64,000 nt of DNA from Streptomyces sp. NBC_00094. Its GTDB lineage: Bacteria > Actinomycetota > Actinomycetes > Streptomycetales > Streptomycetaceae. Below, piece after piece: positions 8,045 to 16,990 of the stretch. Positions within the stretch are counted from its first letter, which is position 1, and each line of letters opens with the position of its first letter. The notes below the pieces were generated by a model. It did not search any database. It saw only the letters and a program-made list of their open reading frames with translations, and had not been told where the DNA came from. Made by a program: the position numbers and the translations under genes. The stretch spans positions 1,984,001 to 2,048,000 of the forward strand of contig NZ_JAPEMB010000001.1 of the NCBI RefSeq assembly GCF_026343125.1, in the 5' to 3' direction.

Positions 8045-9859
8045 ATGAGCACGTTCGCTGTGGGTGACGAGGACTTTCTGCTCGACGGGCGGCCGGTGCG
8101 CCTCCTCTCGGGGGCGCTGCACTACTTCCGGGTGCACGAGGCGCACTGGGAGCATCGGCTCGGGATGCTGCGCGCGATGGGCCTCGGCTGTGTCGAGACG
8201 TACGTCCCCTGGAACCTGTACGCGCCTGAGCCCGGCCGGTACGGGGACGTGGAGGCGCTCGGCCGGTTCCTGGACGCGGTGGAGCGGGCCGGGATGCTCG
8301 CGATCGTGCGCCCGGGGCCGTACATCTGCGCCGAGTGGGAGAACGGCGGCCTCCCGCACTGGCTGACGGGCCCGCTCGGGCGGCGCGTGCGGACCCTCGA
8401 CCCGGAGTTCCTGGCGCCGGTGGAGGCCTGGTTCCGGCGGCTGCTCCCGCAGGTGGTGGAGCGGCAGGTCGACCGGGGCGGTCCGGTGATCCTGGTGCAG
8501 GTCGAGAACGAGTACGGGAGTTACGGCAGCGACCGGGGCTATCTGGAGTGGCTGGCGGAGCTGCTGCGCGCGTGCGGGGTGAGCGTGCCGCTGTTCACCT
8601 CGGACGGGCCGGAGGACCACATGCTGACGGGTGGTTCGGTGCCGGGGATCCTCGCGACGGCGAACTTCGGTTCGGGGGCGCGGGAGGGCTTCGCGACGCT
8701 GCGGCGCCATCAGCCCTCGGGGCCGCTGATGTGCATGGAGTTCTGGTGCGGCTGGTTCGACCACTGGGGAACGGAGCACGCGGTGCGGGACGCGGTGGAC
8801 GCGGCGGCGGCGCTGCGGGAGATCCTGGAGTGCGGGGCGTCGGTCAACGTGTACATGGCGCACGGCGGGACCAACTTCGGCGGCTGGGCGGGCGCGAACC
8901 GGACCGGTGAGCTGCACGACGGGGTGCTGCGGCCGACGGTGACCTCGTACGACTACGACGCGCCGGTGGACGAGGCGGGGCGGCCGACGGAGAAGTTCCA
9001 CCGCTTCCGCGAGGTGCTCGCGGAGTACGCGGAGGGGCCGCTGCCCGAGGTGCCCGAGCCGCCGGCGTGGCTCGCGGCCCCGGTGCGGGGCGTCCTCGAC
9101 GGGTGGGCGCCGCTCGGTGAGGTCCTGGAGGTGCTCGGCGACGAGGAGGTGCGCGCGCCGATGCCGCCGACCTTCGAGGAGCTGGGCGTGGACCGGGGTC
9201 TGGTCCGCTACCGGGTGGCGGTGCCGGGGCCCCGGCAGCCGTACCCGCTGGGGGTGACGGGGCTGCGGGACCGGGCGACGGTGTACGTCGACGGGGTCCT
9301 CGCGGGGGTCCTGGACGCCGAGGACTCGGTGCTCGGCGGGCCGGTGGCGGGGCCGGCGGTGGTGGACCTGTGGGTGGAGTCGCTGGGCCGGGTCAACTAC
9401 GGGCCGCGGCTCGCGGAGCCGAAGGGGATCACGGGCGGGGTGCGGCACGAGCGGCAGTACCTGCACGGGGTACGGGCGCGGGGCCTGCGCCTGGACGCCT
9501 TCGAGGCGGCGGCGGTGACGAAGGTGCCGTTCCGGCCGGTGGCCGGGCCGACGGGGGACGTCGGGGAGGCCGGAGACCGCAGGGAGGCCGGGGACGGGCG
9601 GGAGGCCGGGGACGGGCGGGAGGCAGGTCCGGGGCTCTACCGGGCGGTGGTGGAGGTGGCCGGGCCGGGGGACGCGACGCTCTCCCTGCCGGGCGCGACG
9701 CGCGGCTTCGTCTGGGTGAACGGCTTCTGCCTGGGCCGGTACTGGAGCGCCGGCCCGCAGGACTCGCTGTTCGTGCCGGGGCCGGTGCTGCGGGAAGGCG
9801 GCAACGAGGTGTGGGTGCTGGAGCTGGAGGGCGGGGCGGGGGACGTACGGATGGCCTGA
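8045..9859 (+). CDS. Beta-galactosidase, glycoside hydrolase family 35
   Basis: This 604-aa enzyme has an N-terminal TIM barrel. The acid/base Glu is in VQVENEYGSYG (about residues 150-160) and the nucleophile Glu in CMEFWCGWFDHWG (about residue 233). MAHGGTNFG and the SYDYDAP stretch are also standard GH35 features. C-terminal beta-domains follow. It has no signal peptide, so cytoplasmic hydrolysis of imported galactosides is likely. A glycine/glutamate/arginine-rich insert encoded by about three 18-bp repeats lies at 9570-9626, between beta-domain strands. Expression is presumably set by the divergent AraC regulator. A strong hairpin follows the stop. Confidence 0.95.
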   Translation: MSTFAVGDEDFLLDGRPVRLLSGALHYFRVHEAHWEHRLGMLRAMGLGCVETYVPWNLYAPEPGRYGDVEALGRFLDAVERAGMLAIVRPGPYICAEWENGGLPHWLTGPLGRRVRTLDPEFLAPVEAWFRRLLPQVVERQVDRGGPVILVQVENEYGSYGSDRGYLEWLAELLRACGVSVPLFTSDGPEDHMLTGGSVPGILATANFGSGAREGFATLRRHQPSGPLMCMEFWCGWFDHWGTEHAVRDAVDAAAALREILECGASVNVYMAHGGTNFGGWAGANRTGELHDGVLRPTVTSYDYDAPVDEAGRPTEKFHRFREVLAEYAEGPLPEVPEPPAWLAAPVRGVLDGWAPLGEVLEVLGDEEVRAPMPPTFEELGVDRGLVRYRVAVPGPRQPYPLGVTGLRDRATVYVDGVLAGVLDAEDSVLGGPVAGPAVVDLWVESLGRVNYGPRLAEPKGITGGVRHERQYLHGVRARGLRLDAFEAAAVTKVPFRPVAGPTGDVGEAGDRREAGDGREAGDGREAGPGLYRAVVEVAGPGDATLSLPGATRGFVWVNGFCLGRYWSAGPQDSLFVPGPVLREGGNEVWVLELEGGAGDVRMA

Positions 9860-9894
9860 GGTGTACGGGGGCGGTCGCCGCCCCCGTACACCTC
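9858..9894 (+). terminator. Intrinsic terminator-like hairpin after GH35 gene
   Basis: A perfect inverted repeat with 17-bp arms and a 3-nt TCG loop begins at the GH35 stop codon. It lies between convergent genes and can act in both directions. There is no U-tract, as usual in high-GC actinobacteria. Confidence 0.85.
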
Positions 9895-9904
9895 GGGTCC
9901 TTAC

Positions 9905-9992
9905 CTGTCCGTACCGGTCCGTTCGCTACCGGTCCGTACCGGTCCGTTCGCTACCGGTCCGTTCGCTACCGGTCCGTTCGCTACCGGTCCGC
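9905..9992. repeat. 15-bp tandem repeat, TACCGGTCCGTTCGC units
   Basis: Units start at 9912, 9937, 9952 and 9967, with truncated copies at 9927 and 9982. The array sits between the terminator and the trypsin gene stop at 9994. No coding role is apparent; it is a slippage-prone intergenic array. Confidence 0.85.
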
Positions 9993-9993
9993 G

Positions 9994-10833
<840 letters not shown>

Positions 10834-10939
10834 TCAAGCCATGTCCGGATTATGGACAGCGCCCAACTGCCGCCACAAGAAAGCCTTTTCGGCCAGACCG
10901 GTGGGGGGACCGTACAGTGGGAGGGAGGGGGGATCCGGT

Positions 10940-11827
10940 ATGCCGAACCGCCATGGGGCCGACCGTGTCGTCGTCCACGGCTTCCCGCACCACGCGGCGG
11001 TCCGCGCCTCGCTCACCGCGCTCTACCGGCGTCTCTCCCCTGATGGCGTGCACCGCTACCCGCTGAGCGTGCCGGCCTCCGACACCGCCATCGGCGACGA
11101 CGAGGACCTCCATCTGGGCACCCGGCGGGTGGCCCGCGCCCTCGTCCGCCACCTGCGGTTGCCCGAGGCCCGGATCGTGGCGAGTTTCCGCCCGATGGAG
11201 CACGCGGCGACCGTCGGGCTCGCGGCCGGACCCGAGTACTTCGTGGAGCTCAACGACCGCTTCCGGACCCGCCGCCGGGACATCGGCGCCGCCTTGGCCC
11301 ACGAGATCACCCACGTCCTGCTGCACCGGCTCGGGCTCGGCTTCCCCGGCACCGCCGAGAACGAGATCCTCACCGACGTCACGACCGCCTATCTGGGCGC
11401 GGGCTGGCTGCTCCTCGACGCGTACCGCCAGGACGGGGTCGAGAGCCAGAGGCTGGGCTATCTGACCCCGGAGGAGTTCGGCTACGTCCTCGCCAAGCGG
11501 GCCGAGGTGTTCGGGGAGGACCCCTCGCCGTGGTTCACCAGCGACGTGGCGTACGAGGCGTGGGTACGGGGCCGGGCCGAGGCGCGGCGGGAGCGTCGGC
11601 TGCCGCCGCTGGCCGGGGCGGCCTGGGCGGAGCGGCGGCGGTACGGGAGGGAGCGGCGCCAGGGCCGGGCGGCGCCGGGAGCCCCGTACGGCTTCGACGG
11701 CGGGGCCCCCGCGACCGGCGTCTCCTTCGCCTGCCCCGTCTGCCTCCAGCGGCTGCGGATCCCGGCCGGGCGGACCCTGCGGGCCCGGTGCGGGGTGTGC
11801 GCGTCGGTCGTGGAGTGCGCGGGCTGA
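10940..11827 (+). CDS. HExxH metallopeptidase-like protein with C-terminal zinc ribbon
   Basis: The 295-aa product has no assigned function. HEITH at about residues 121-125 is a canonical zinc-protease motif, followed about 24 residues later by AENEILTD, whose glutamate could be the third zinc ligand. The C-terminus holds CPVC and CGVC pairs 20 residues apart, a rubredoxin-like zinc ribbon. There is no signal peptide or membrane segment, so it is a cytoplasmic protein. The start ATG is preceded by a GGGAGGGGGG tract. The middle part (about residues 200-250) is rich in arginine. It could be a regulated protease or a nucleic-acid-associated metalloprotein; the sequence does not decide. Confidence 0.75.
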   Translation: MPNRHGADRVVVHGFPHHAAVRASLTALYRRLSPDGVHRYPLSVPASDTAIGDDEDLHLGTRRVARALVRHLRLPEARIVASFRPMEHAATVGLAAGPEYFVELNDRFRTRRRDIGAALAHEITHVLLHRLGLGFPGTAENEILTDVTTAYLGAGWLLLDAYRQDGVESQRLGYLTPEEFGYVLAKRAEVFGEDPSPWFTSDVAYEAWVRGRAEARRERRLPPLAGAAWAERRRYGRERRQGRAAPGAPYGFDGGAPATGVSFACPVCLQRLRIPAGRTLRARCGVCASVVECAG

Positions 11828-11917
11828 CTCCGTAAGGGAGTTCGACGGCGAGCGGCCCGACCCGCCGTCCCGGCAATGGATTTGCGCCATGCGCGGACGA
11901 CGGGTCAGGGTCGGTGC

Positions 11918-13387
11918 ATGAGTACGTTGTTCGACGCCATCCGAGCCGGGGACGAGAACGAGGCCGTGCGGGCCCTGCGGAGCGGGGCCGACCCCGAGGG
12001 CCGGGAGGACGGGGAGACCGCGCTCTACCGGGCGGCCGTCGGCGACGAGGCCGGGATCGTACGGTTGCTGCTCGCCGCCGGCGCGGATCCGGGGCGGCGG
12101 AGCGGCGAGGACGGCGGGGACCTGCCGCTGTGCGGGGCCGCCTGCGGCGGGCACTCCGAGGTCGTCCTGGCGCTGCTCGCGGGCGGGGCGCGGGCCGACC
12201 AGGAGGAGGAGTTCGGCTTCACGGCCCTCGCCTGGGCGCTCCGGCTCGGGCACGCCGACACGGCGCGGGTGCTCCTGGAGCACGGGGCCGACCCGGACCG
12301 GCCGGGGCCCGACGGGTTCCTCCCCCTCGTCGCCGCCGGCCGGCGCGGCTCCACCGCGTGCGTACGGGCGCTGCTCGACCACGGGGCGACGGGCCGGGAG
12401 GCCGCGCTGCGGGAGGCGCGGCGGTGGATCGGCGCCGACATCGCGGCGGAGCTGCGACGGGGGCTCGTCGCGGGGAACGACGGCGGGGAGACGTACGAGG
12501 CGGTCGTCCGCCGGGTCCGGGAGGACGGCGGGGTGACGGTCGTCGTCGAGCTGCTGCGGGAGGACGGGGCGCCCACGCGCGGCGACGAGCGGCAGACCGG
12601 TCACGCGGCGATCGCCACGCTCCTGGAGGCGGCGATGGGGCTGCACACCCCGCACGAGGAGCTCGCGGCGCGGGCGCTGCGCTGCGGGGATCCGGAGCTC
12701 GACGCCTGGACGACGGCGGTGGCCGAACTCGCGGGCCGGGCCGACGAGGAGACCTTCGTGGCGGCGGCCGGCTGGTGCGCCTACCGCGACCCGATGCGGC
12801 GGGCGCTCGGCGCGCGGGTCCTCGGCGCGCTGCCCGGCTTCGCGGCGAGCGCGCTGCCGGTGCTGCGACGACTGGCGTCCGAGGCGGTGCCGCCGGGGCG
12901 GGAGCCCCTGCTGTCGACGGTGCTGGCACTCGGGGAGTGCGGGGACGCGGCGGCCGTGCCCGAGCTGCTGGCGGTGGCCGGGCATCCGGACGCGGCGGTG
13001 CGCCGGGCGGTCGCCGGGGCGTTGGCCGGGATCGTGCCGGCGGGGCACCCGGAGGCCATCGGAGTGCTGCTCGCGCTCAGCAGGGACGGCGACGCCCGGG
13101 TACGGGACTGGGCGACGCTCGCCCTCGCGGAGCTGGCCGACGACACCCCGCGCGTACGGGAGGGGCTCGCGGAACGGCTCGGCGACGACGATCCGGAGAC
13201 GGCGGCGGAGGCGGCCCGCGGCCTGGCGATCCGCCAGGACCCGCGCGCCGTGGACGCGCTGGCGTCGATCCTCGCGGACGGCGACCCGTCGGGCGCGGCC
13301 CGCGAGACGGCGCTCGCCGCACTCGAACACCTCCGCGACGCGCGCGTCAGAACCCGCCTGGAGTGGACGACTCCGCGACGGGGCTGA
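11918..13387 (+). CDS. Ankyrin-repeat and HEAT-repeat protein
   Basis: This 489-aa solenoid protein has roughly four ankyrin repeats in residues 1-150 (such as GETALYRAA-VGDEAGIVRLLLAAGADP). A HEAT-like region follows from about residue 250 to the end, with units such as AVRRAVAGALAGIV and RVRDWATLALAEL. It is a protein-protein interaction scaffold with no catalytic motif and no signal peptide. The ATG at 11918 is chosen because the ankyrin fold begins immediately after it; the ATG at 11876 adds an unrelated 14-residue lead. The gene follows the metallopeptidase by 90 bp on the same strand. Its partner is unknown. Confidence 0.88.
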   Translation: MSTLFDAIRAGDENEAVRALRSGADPEGREDGETALYRAAVGDEAGIVRLLLAAGADPGRRSGEDGGDLPLCGAACGGHSEVVLALLAGGARADQEEEFGFTALAWALRLGHADTARVLLEHGADPDRPGPDGFLPLVAAGRRGSTACVRALLDHGATGREAALREARRWIGADIAAELRRGLVAGNDGGETYEAVVRRVREDGGVTVVVELLREDGAPTRGDERQTGHAAIATLLEAAMGLHTPHEELAARALRCGDPELDAWTTAVAELAGRADEETFVAAAGWCAYRDPMRRALGARVLGALPGFAASALPVLRRLASEAVPPGREPLLSTVLALGECGDAAAVPELLAVAGHPDAAVRRAVAGALAGIVPAGHPEAIGVLLALSRDGDARVRDWATLALAELADDTPRVREGLAERLGDDDPETAAEAARGLAIRQDPRAVDALASILADGDPSGAARETALAALEHLRDARVRTRLEWTTPRRG

Positions 13388-13530
13388 GGGCCTCCGGCGG
13401 CCCCCTGTCACCCCCGGGGACCGCGGCGAGCTGCGAGGACCAAGCTCTGAACCAGCTCAACTCCCGTGACTGCGGGCTTCCCGGCGGGAAGGATCACCGC
13501 ACATCGACCAGAGGTCCGGGGGACACGTAC

Positions 13531-14181
13531 ATGAAGATCACACAGACCTGCCTCGCGACGGGTGTCGCCGTCGTGCTGCTCACGGGCACGGCCGCCTGTA
13601 CGTCCGGTGGCGACGAGCCGGCCGTCCGGGCCGTCCGCACGACCGAGGCCGCGGCCTGCGAGAACGGCACGTACACATGGTCCCGCGTCGACAAGCGGGA
13701 CGTCCTGACCGGCGTCGCCGAGAAGCAGGAGCTCGGCGAGGGGGGCGGGGCGCTGACGCACGAGCCGGCGCCGCTCCACACGCCGCGCGTCGCCGTCACG
13801 TTCGAGGAGGGGCCGCGGGTCGACCCCGAGGCCACGCTTCGGGCGCTGGGCGCCCGGGTCGGCGAGGAGGTCGGTGACGACTCCGCGTTCGCCGATGTCC
13901 GCAGGCCCGCGCCGAAGCTCGACACGGGCAGCACCAGCGTCGACGGCGCCGGGACCTTCGTGGAGTACGCCTGGGTACGGCAGGTCAGCGCCGACTTCCG
14001 CTACACCTGCGGGGACGGCAGGCGGGCGGCGGGCCGCGCGACCAGCTGGATCGTCGACGGTTCGGGCGTCCTGGAGTGCACGGAAGCCCTCGGGAACGCG
14101 CGGGAGGGAGAACCGGCGCTGGCGGCGGCCCGGCTGTCCTGCGACCCCGACGCCCCGGCCACCGGGACCGGCAGGACCTGA
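13531..14181 (+). CDS. Putative secreted lipoprotein
   Basis: This 216-aa protein starts MKITQTCLATG, with a hydrophobic core and a lipobox-like TAAC at about residue 23, so it is probably exported and lipid-anchored. The mature part is unremarkable alpha/beta with scattered cysteines (CENGTY, RYTCGDG, VLECTE, LSCD) that could pair outside the cell. I do not recognise the family. The start follows a GGGGGACA stretch. Its last codons are part of a 20-bp tandem duplication that repeats the stop region. About 140 bp upstream hold no other gene. Confidence 0.75.
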   Translation: MKITQTCLATGVAVVLLTGTAACTSGGDEPAVRAVRTTEAAACENGTYTWSRVDKRDVLTGVAEKQELGEGGGALTHEPAPLHTPRVAVTFEEGPRVDPEATLRALGARVGEEVGDDSAFADVRRPAPKLDTGSTSVDGAGTFVEYAWVRQVSADFRYTCGDGRRAAGRATSWIVDGSGVLECTEALGNAREGEPALAAARLSCDPDAPATGTGRT

Positions 14182-14200
14182 CCGGGACCGGCAGGACCTG
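14161..14200. repeat. 20-bp perfect tandem duplication across a stop codon
   Basis: ACCGGGACCGGCAGGACCTG occurs at 14161-14180 and again at 14181-14200. The lipoprotein stop TGA (14179-14181) straddles the junction. The following 190 bp (to 14390) is a degenerate GCCGAGCCGGGCC-type low-complexity run between convergent genes and holds no gene. Confidence 0.85.
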
Positions 14201-14399
14201 ACCGGGGCGGGGCGGGGCGACCGGGCCGGGTCAGGCGGGCCAGGCCGGACCGCGCCGAGCGGGCCGAGCCGAGCCGGAGCAGGCCGGACCGAGCCGGGCC
14301 GGCCGAGCTCGGCCGAACCGAGCCGGGCCGGGTCAGGCGGGCCGGGCCTCGTCAGACCGGGCAGGCCGAGGGCGCGTCGCATCACCCCGGGCCGCCCGC

Positions 14400-15275
14400 T
14401 CAGGCCCCGTAGACCGGGCTCGGGGGTTCCGACCTCTCGAGGAGCTTCCGGGCCGTCTCCCCCGCCTCCGCCGGGGTCCTGCGAGCGCCCTTGTCCTCCG
14501 TGGGGCCCTGCCGCCAGCCCTCCATGACGGTGAGGCGGCCTCCCTCCGCCTCGAAGACCCTGCCCGTCACCCCGGCCGAGTCGGCCGAGCCCAGCCACAC
14601 CACCAGCGGCGAGACGTCCTCCGGCAGGGCGTCGAGGCCGTCGAAGACCTGTTCCGTCATCCGGGTCCTCGCGGCCGGGGCGATCGCGTTGACCTGGACC
14701 CCGTACCGGGCCAGTTCCGCCGCCGCGACGAGCGTGAGGCCGACGATCCCGGCCTTGGCCGCCGCGTAGTTGCCCTGGCCCACGCTGCCGAGCAGCCCCG
14801 CCCCCGAGGTGGTGTGGACGACCCGCGCCTCCGGGGCGCGCCCCGCCTTCGTCTCCGCCCGCCAGTGCGCGGCCGCGTGCCGCAGCGGCAGGAAATGGCC
14901 CTTCACATGGACGCGCATGACCGCGTCCCAGTCCTCCTCGTCGAGGTTGACGAGCATCCGGTCGCGCAGGAAGCCCGCGTTGCTGACGAGCGTGTCGAGC
15001 CGCCCGTACGTGTCGAGGGCGGCCGCGACCAGCGATCCGGCGCCCTCCGTCGTGGCGATGTCGCCGCCGTGGGCGACGGCCTCGCCGCCGGCGGCCGTGA
15101 TCTCCTCCACGACCCGCGCCGCCGGACTGTCGGGCCCGGGGCGGCCGTCGAGCCCGACGCCGAGGTCGTTGACGACGACCCGGGCCCCCTCCGCGGCGAA
15201 GGCCAGCGCGTGCGCCCGGCCGAGCCCCCTTCCACCGCCCGTCACGATCACCACGCGTCCGTCGCACAGTCCCAT
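14400..15275 (-). CDS. SDR-family dehydrogenase of the steroid C/D-ring cluster (Rv3548c-like)
   Basis: This 291-aa short-chain dehydrogenase has the cofactor motif TGGGRGLGRAHA at residues 12-23, the NDLG stretch, SNAG, a serine in TTSGAG and the active-site YAAAK. It resembles the N-terminal dehydrogenase module of peroxisomal multifunctional enzymes and mycobacterial Rv3548c. It lies one base after the second SDR and in the same position and orientation as in the mycobacterial KstR2 regulon, so a role in oxidising hydroxyacyl-CoA intermediates of HIP breakdown is inferred. The exact step is not known. Confidence 0.85.
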   Translation of the reverse strand: MGLCDGRVVIVTGGGRGLGRAHALAFAAEGARVVVNDLGVGLDGRPGPDSPAARVVEEITAAGGEAVAHGGDIATTEGAGSLVAAALDTYGRLDTLVSNAGFLRDRMLVNLDEEDWDAVMRVHVKGHFLPLRHAAAHWRAETKAGRAPEARVVHTTSGAGLLGSVGQGNYAAAKAGIVGLTLVAAAELARYGVQVNAIAPAARTRMTEQVFDGLDALPEDVSPLVVWLGSADSAGVTGRVFEAEGGRLTVMEGWRQGPTEDKGARRTPAEAGETARKLLERSEPPSPVYGA

Positions 15276-15276
15276 G

Positions 15277-16176
15277 TCAGTTCTCCTTGTCGGCGGTCGA
15301 GTTCCCCGCGGTCGAGATCTCCGCGGTCGGGTTCCCCGCGATCGAGTCCTTCGCGGTCGAGTTCCCCGCGGTCTGGTTCTCCGCGGTCTGGTTCTCCGCG
15401 GTCTGGTTCTCCGCGGTCGAGCGGTTGGCGGTCGCGGCGTCCAGGAAGGCGGGGCGCTCCCCGCCCCCGTGCACGAGGAGCGAGGCTCCCGAGACGTAGG
15501 CCGCCCGGTCGGAGGCGAGGAAGACGGCCGCCTCCCCGATCTCGTCCGGTGCGGCCAGCCGGCCCAGCGGTACGGTCCTGCCGACGGCGGCGAGCCCCGC
15601 CTCGTCCCCGTAGTGCAGGTGGGACAGTTCGGTCCTGACCATGCCGAGGACGAGCGTGTTGACCCGCACCTCGGGCGCCCATTCGACGGCCATCGAGCGG
15701 GCGAGGTTCTCCAGGCCGGCCTTGGCCGCGCCGTACGCGGCCGTGCCCGGTGAGGGCCTGGTCCCGCTGACGCTGCCGATCATGACGACCGCGCCGCGCG
15801 AGGCCCGCAGGAGCGGGTGTGCGGCAAGGCTGACGGCGAGCGGAGCGGTGAGGTTCAACTCGACGACGCGCGCGTGCCGTTCGGCCTCACCTTCGCCGAG
15901 GAGGCGGTACGGCGTGCCGCCCGCGTTGTTGACGAGCGCGTCGAGCCGCCCGTACCGCTCGGCGAAGTCCGCGAAGAACTCCCGTACGGCGGCGGGTTCC
16001 CGCAGGTCCAGTGGGTGGAACTCGGCGGTGCGGCCCGCCGCTTCGACCGGGGTGCCCGGGGGCCTGCGGGCGCAGACCGCGACCCGGGCGCCGGCCCGGA
16101 GAAAGGCGCGTGCGACGCCCGCCCCGACGCCACGCGTTCCGCCGGTGACGAGCACGACCCTCCCGTCCAGCTCCAT
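15277..16176 (-). CDS. SDR-family dehydrogenase of the steroid C/D-ring cluster (Rv3549c-like) with repeat tail
   Basis: This 299-aa protein has a normal SDR domain over residues 1-250: TGGTRGVGAGVA, NNAGG, serine in IGSVSG, YGAAK. It then has an unusual hydrophilic tail of about 45 residues made of five-residue units of the type TAENQ/TAGNS, encoded by nine 15-bp repeats. Gene order with the preceding SDR and divergent echA20 matches Rv3549c in the mycobacterial cluster. The ATG at 16176 is 28 bp from a KstR2-like palindrome, so KstR2 repression is expected. The tail is not needed for the fold and looks like a recent repeat expansion. Confidence 0.87.
   Translation of the reverse strand: MELDGRVVLVTGGTRGVGAGVARAFLRAGARVAVCARRPPGTPVEAAGRTAEFHPLDLREPAAVREFFADFAERYGRLDALVNNAGGTPYRLLGEGEAERHARVVELNLTAPLAVSLAAHPLLRASRGAVVMIGSVSGTRPSPGTAAYGAAKAGLENLARSMAVEWAPEVRVNTLVLGMVRTELSHLHYGDEAGLAAVGRTVPLGRLAAPDEIGEAAVFLASDRAAYVSGASLLVHGGGERPAFLDAATANRSTAENQTAENQTAENQTAGNSTAKDSIAGNPTAEISTAGNSTADKEN
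15286..15420. repeat. Nine 15-bp tandem repeats inside the SDR gene
   Basis: Units follow GTTCCCCGCGGTCGA with variants and stay in frame throughout, coding on the minus strand for the C-terminal TAENQ-like tail. Three neighbouring copies (15376-15405 and flanks) are almost identical, which suggests recent slippage. Confidence 0.88.
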
Positions 16177-16203
16177 CGGCTGCTACCTTCCTCCTCAGAT
16201 CAC

Positions 16204-16221
16204 CTAACAAACGTTTGGTGG
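16204..16221. promoter_or_regulatory. KstR2-like operator between SDR and echA20
   Basis: The 18-bp site CTAACAAACGTTTGGTGG has a perfect CAAACGTTTG core. It fits the mycobacterial KstR2 box AnCAAGnnCTTGnT with two changes. It lies 19 bp before echA20 and 27 bp before the divergent SDR. The reverse complement of the site at 26324-26341 differs at only three positions. Confidence 0.75.
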
Positions 16222-16240
16222 AAAGGTAGCTGATCCGCTC

Positions 16241-16990
16241 ATGGGTGTCTCCACCTCTCGCCCCACCGCGGGCGTGGCCCTGGTCACCGTCGACTTCCCA
16301 CCCGTCAACGCCCTTCCCGTCAAGGGCTGGTACGCGCTCGCCGACGCCGTCCGCACCGCGGGCCGCGACCCGGACGTCCGCTGCGTCGTCCTCACCGCCG
16401 AGGGCCGCGGCTTCAACGCGGGCGTCGACATCAAGGAGCTCCAGCGCGACCCGGGGCACACCTCCCTGATCGGCGCCAACAGCGGCTGCGCCGAGGCGTT
16501 CGCCGCCGTGTACGAGTGCGAGGTCCCGGTCGTCGCGGCCGTCGGCGGCCACTGCCTGGGCGGCGGCATCGGGCTCGTCGGCAACGCCGACGCGATCGTC
16601 GCCGCCGAGGACGCCGTCTTCGGCCTTCCCGAACTGGACCGGGGCGCGCTCGGCGCCGCGACCCATCTCGCCCGGCTCGTACCGCAGCACCTGATGCGGA
16701 CCCTCTACTACACCTCGCGGACCGCGACCGCCGCCGAACTGCACGCCCACGGTTCGGTGTGGAAGGTGGTCCCGCGTACGGAACTCCTGTCGGCCGCACT
16801 GGAGTTGGCGGCGGAGATCGCCGCGAAGGACGGATCTCTCCTCCGTCTCGCCAAGGCCGCTCTCAACGGCATCGACCCCGTGGACGTCCGGCGCAGCTAC
16901 CGCTTCGAGCAGGGCTTCACCTTCGAGGCCAATCTCAGCGGTGTCGCCGACCGGGTCCGCGACACCTTCGGAAAGGAGGGCTCCGCGTGA
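16241..16990 (+). CDS. echA20: Enoyl-CoA hydratase-family ring D hydrolase, EchA20-like
   Basis: This 249-aa crotonase-fold protein has the oxyanion-hole motifs GFNAGVDIKEL (residues 62-72) and GHCLGGGIGL (about residue 103). In mycobacteria EchA20 hydrolytically opens ring D of the bicyclic CoA thioester HIEC-CoA. The assignment rests on family plus exact synteny: divergent from two SDRs and followed by ipdA, ipdB and ipdC. Its TGA overlaps the GTG of ipdA. A KstR2-like operator is just upstream, so induction by HIP-CoA is likely. Confidence 0.9.
   Translation: MGVSTSRPTAGVALVTVDFPPVNALPVKGWYALADAVRTAGRDPDVRCVVLTAEGRGFNAGVDIKELQRDPGHTSLIGANSGCAEAFAAVYECEVPVVAAVGGHCLGGGIGLVGNADAIVAAEDAVFGLPELDRGALGAATHLARLVPQHLMRTLYYTSRTATAAELHAHGSVWKVVPRTELLSAALELAAEIAAKDGSLLRLAKAALNGIDPVDVRRSYRFEQGFTFEANLSGVADRVRDTFGKEGSA

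Noticed and set aside
14205..14390. Possible small RNA or gene in the GC-repeat region
   Set aside because: The sequence is a degenerate GCCGAGCCGGG repeat with no coding bias, promoter or defined structure.
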